Origin: Candidatus Hydrogenedentota bacterium
GTDB lineage: Bacteria > Hydrogenedentota > Hydrogenedentia > Hydrogenedentales > JAEUWI01
Length of the DNA stretch: 64,000 nt
Assembly: GCA_016791475.1 (NCBI GenBank)
Contig: JAEUWI010000041.1
Span: 1 to 64,000 of the forward strand
Direction of reading: 5' to 3'
The number at the start of each line of letters is the position of its first letter. The first letter of the stretch is position 1. The position numbers were made by a program, and so were the translations under genes. The notes beneath the pieces are model-generated. The model did no database searches, was not told where the DNA came from, and worked only from the letters and a program-made list of their open reading frames with translations. Below, piece by piece: positions 63,734 through 64,000 of the stretch.

Positions 63734-64000
63734 TCAGTAAATCAATTGAAATTCGGGCAACATGGCCAGCGCCCAGAGAAGATCTTCCAGACCTTCCTGG
63801 CGCAGGGGCTCGCCCACAATGCCGTGGGCCAACTGGATCTCTTCGGTAGACGGGCTGCGCTGGAGTCCGTGCTGATACAGGGCGATAATCAGGCCCTCGG
63901 CGGTTCCGGGCCACTCCGTGCGAAGCGCTTCGGCACTCAACTGAATCTGCTGATACAAGGCCGTGCCATTGCTCAGTTCCAGCGCCTGAAGGGTGGTGCC
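63734..64000 (-). CDS. DUF1549/DUF1553 protein, C-terminal part only
   Basis: The last 88 residues of a gene cut by the window edge. GTTLQALELSNGTALYQQIQ and PSTEEIQLAHG with a C-terminal helix EDLLWALAMLPEFQLIY match the conserved end of DUF1553, the C-terminal half of PSD1-type Planctomycetota proteins that also carry a cytochrome-c-like PSD domain and DUF1549. The frame is open to position 64000 without a stop. It pairs with the DUF1501 gene 28 bases downstream. Confidence 0.88.
   Translation of the reverse strand, partial: GTTLQALELSNGTALYQQIQLSAEALRTEWPGTAEGLIIALYQHGLQRSPSTEEIQLAHGIVGEPLRQEGLEDLLWALAMLPEFQLIY

Overview
The window is about 64 kb of GC-rich bacterial chromosome with compact operons on both strands. 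No rRNA, tRNA, CRISPR array, integrase or transposase was seen. Paired DUF1553/DUF1501 genes, a secreted sulfatase, a 2151-residue secreted macroglobulin-like protein, many lipoproteins and a Bpt-type N-end transferase suggest a Gram-negative bacterium of the Planctomycetota/Hydrogenedentota kind. That placement is inference from gene content only.

Layout. 1-1108: 5' part of dprA (-). 1109-1896: gene-free, with a candidate small RNA ending in tandem intrinsic terminators. 1897-5662 (+): sugar-isomerase-like TIM barrel, hflX, TPR protein. 5706-10900 (-): lipA and a free-standing lipoyl domain, then hom, thrC, a HAD phosphatase and lipB, interspersed with short tandem repeats. 11172-20948: two divergent sets of the predicted amide-ligase/transglutaminase system, one with separate ATP-grasp and alpha-E proteins (-) and one with the two fused (+). 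21248-23262: two membrane-anchored proteins of unknown role, separated by GC-rich palindromes. 23284-27668 (-): tightly overlapped operon tlyA-recN-LOG-beta-CASP nuclease. 28009-34464 (-): giant secreted protein. 34788-37357 (+): enolase-superfamily protein and a MetE-like methyltransferase. 37546-44977: sulfatase, YjfB-like small protein, bpt, small membrane protein, degenerate REC-GGDEF protein, nhaA and gltA.

45206-58394 is a metal-resistance island. A minus-strand remnant (CDF transporter, two paralogous lipoproteins and the C-terminal third of an RND pump) abuts a divergent, complete plus-strand set: small Cys-rich exported protein, small lipoprotein, CzcC-, CzcB-, PII-like, CzcA-type pump, P1B-type ATPase and a thiol peroxidase-like protein. 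Exporters in the inner membrane (CDF, P1B) would hand metal to the periplasm, and the RND tripartite pump would remove it from there. A likely operator overlaps the promoter of the plus-strand set.

58718-62015 (-) is a restriction-modification pair (PD-(D/E)XK nuclease plus a zinc-ribbon-containing amino-methyltransferase) that reads as foreign. 62284-64000 (-) holds DUF1501 and the 3' end of a DUF1553 gene.

The items most worth following up are the C-rich-loop small RNA candidate, the paralogous ATP-grasp/alpha-E system in which the fused copy has lost nucleotide-binding residues, the response regulator with both active sites degenerate, the RND pump truncated exactly where a second metal operon begins, and the dyad on the czc promoter.
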